Position numbers and translations under genes: made by a program. Below the pieces are notes generated by a model. That model did not search any database. It was not told where the DNA came from and worked only from the letters and a program-made list of their open reading frames with translations. This document shows positions 62,458 to 64,000 of a DNA stretch of 64,000 nucleotides, in pieces. Every line of letters begins with the position of its first letter. Positions within the stretch are counted from its first letter, which is position 1. The stretch lies in NCBI RefSeq assembly GCF_052324685.1, contig NC_135222.1, positions 8,109,373-8,173,372 on the forward strand, written 5' to 3'. This DNA comes from Brachyhypopomus gauderio. Its lineage: Eukaryota; Chordata; Actinopteri; Gymnotiformes; Hypopomidae.

Positions 62458-64000
62458 TCACGATGATAATCATGTCATTAGGTACAGATTTACATTAAGT
62501 AAATTGACACTTTCTATTTACAGATTTAGAAGGAAAATTGCTTTGGACCGTCGTTTATTAATCTGATTAAAAACTTTACCTAACTCACCGCTGGCCACAG
62601 TCACCACCATGGGCACAACATCACAGAGATTCACATAACACAGGGTCACTCACTCTCATCATCACACTTCATCTGTTTGGAACCACTCACCACAGCAATC
62701 AGACTAAGCCATACTGATAATACAGGTGTTAACATAGCAGTAATACATACAAAATCCACATTGATTCAGATTATGTGTTATTATATCTACAGTAACTGTC
62801 AATAAAAAATCTAAGAAATCAAAGATATTACCGAATTTACTATTTTATCATTATTGCATCAACTGATCAAAGTCAACAATTTTTTTCTTCAACTTTTTTT
62901 TTGAAAGTTTGAAGTATTGTTGAAAAATAATAAACATGAACAAGGTTACTTTCACTCCATGGAAACACATACCTGTCTGGCATATTCATGCTACAAGCGT
63001 AATAAAAAAATCAATCATAATGGAAAAACGTTATAACACTATTTCATCATTAAAGACAATAAGTCTATTACATTTGAAGAACTGGCACAAAAATAGCAGC
63101 CTTGAATAGGAGTGTAATGCTTTAAAAAATTCACAGTTCACACCACAATTTAGACATCACGGTTTGGTTTAAGTTTGGGACAACAGGGAATAAACAACAT
63201 AAACTCTAAATGGCCACTAGTTAAGTTTCTTTTCATTCACCCTGACATAATCTCACATCTATGACAATTCATAATCCGTTTATTTTTACTACATCTGATG
63301 TCTGTGGGTGTTTGACTATCTATGTTTGTCAGTCTGTCTCTTTTTTTCGAACCCTCCACCTGGTTCTCTGTCTCTGTCTCTGAACTCTTTCACTCTGTCA
63401 TTCAGCTTCCTTGTCATGTTGAGTTGGGATGGTGTGGATGGAGAGAGAGAGAATGTGAAGGGTTGAAACAGGACAGTTTCTTACACCAGTACACTAACAT
63501 AATGGGACTTAAAAAGGAACTGTGAGAGCTGTGGTCTCAAAAGGGTGGCGGTGGTGTGGTAGCGAATACTCTTGTGGTATGATGCTTGGCCTGAGATCAG
63601 CGAAAAACACAACGAAAAAAAGACCAGTGCTTCCAGTGTGCTGTGTTTACAAAAAAGGTTTGTTTTAACAAAAAAGAATATGTAAGTAATGGCAGAAAAT
63701 AAGTGCATTCGGCTCACTATTAGAGTTTTTTAAAAATCGAATTCCTACACCTTTATTTGAAGAAAGTCAAACTTCTTTAAAGGCAAATTTGAGAAAATAT
63801 GCAAAAGCAGATAAAAGGCCCTGAGACTTCAGATGGTTAAAGGGCACTGATCAAACCACAACAAAAAGGGTCACTTTAATCTGCAGCCCAATGATACTTG
63901 TCAGGGAAAATCTGTAATCCTTCAGTTTGAACGCACGACAGCACTGGCCACTTCTGTTCCGGCCTACTTCAAGACATCACTTTCTTTCGAGTTTCTTAAC
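62458..64000. other. Right-edge intergenic sequence
   Basis: No gene, RNA or complete mobile element recognised. Small open frames lack splice or family support. Confidence 0.4.

Noticed and set aside
62575-62680. Possible minus-strand exon encoding VTLCYVNLCDVVPMVV before a GTGAGT donor
   Set aside because: Ig-like flavour only; no acceptor, no partner exon, and stops close by.

Overview
This 64 kb window is a vertebrate, almost certainly ray-finned fish, nuclear locus. Coding sequence is split into short exons with GT-AG introns, and the space between is full of fish-type repeats: Tc1-like transposons, hAT and long-TIR MITEs, tRNA-derived SINEs, L2-like LINE 3' ends, an endogenous retrovirus and large mini/microsatellites. 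All gene names come from protein similarity judged by eye; no database search was run.

Genes, left to right. (1) NID1, nidogen-1, minus strand, first eight coding exons (8635 down to 817); the gene runs off the left edge. (2) GPR137B, plus strand, seven coding exons, 19457-23278, complete (395 aa). (3) ERO1B, ER oxidoreductin-1 beta, minus strand, sixteen coding exons, 36976 down to 27731, complete (485 aa). (4) A two-domain GIMAP/AIG1-family GTPase gene, minus strand, 41039 down to 38426, complete at the C terminus but with no first exon recognised. (5) MCTP2, minus strand, 22 coding exons, 58828 down to 46753, complete (871 aa). NID1-GPR137B-ERO1B has the same order and orientations as the human 1q42-43 block, which supports the ortholog calls. 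MCTP2 lies elsewhere in human (chromosome 15), so its adjacency, and the GIMAP gene between, reflect a fish-lineage arrangement.

The 9-18 kb region between NID1 and GPR137B is a nest of mobile DNA. A decayed endogenous retrovirus (exact 18-nt tRNA-Pro primer binding site at 15250, pol scraps to 16440) was hit by a non-autonomous LTR element (9700-13753, 5-bp duplication ATATT). That element was in turn hit by a Tc1-like transposon (11633-13240, TA duplication). A 1.4-kb TIR element (13795-15222) sits beside the primer binding site. The tract ends in a 1.6-kb 30-bp-unit minisatellite.

The genes are housekeeping or tissue genes rather than one pathway: basement membrane (NID1), lysosomal membrane/mTORC1 (GPR137B), ER disulfide formation (ERO1B), immune-type GTPase (GIMAP), and ER/endosome C2 protein (MCTP2). 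No new multi-gene system was found. The most unusual items are the nested mobile-element stack, a purine-rich G-run array starting about 20 bp past a 5' splice site, a 12-nt microexon, a 291-bp insert with 18-bp direct repeats, and an orphan exon-like ORF at 62029-62457.
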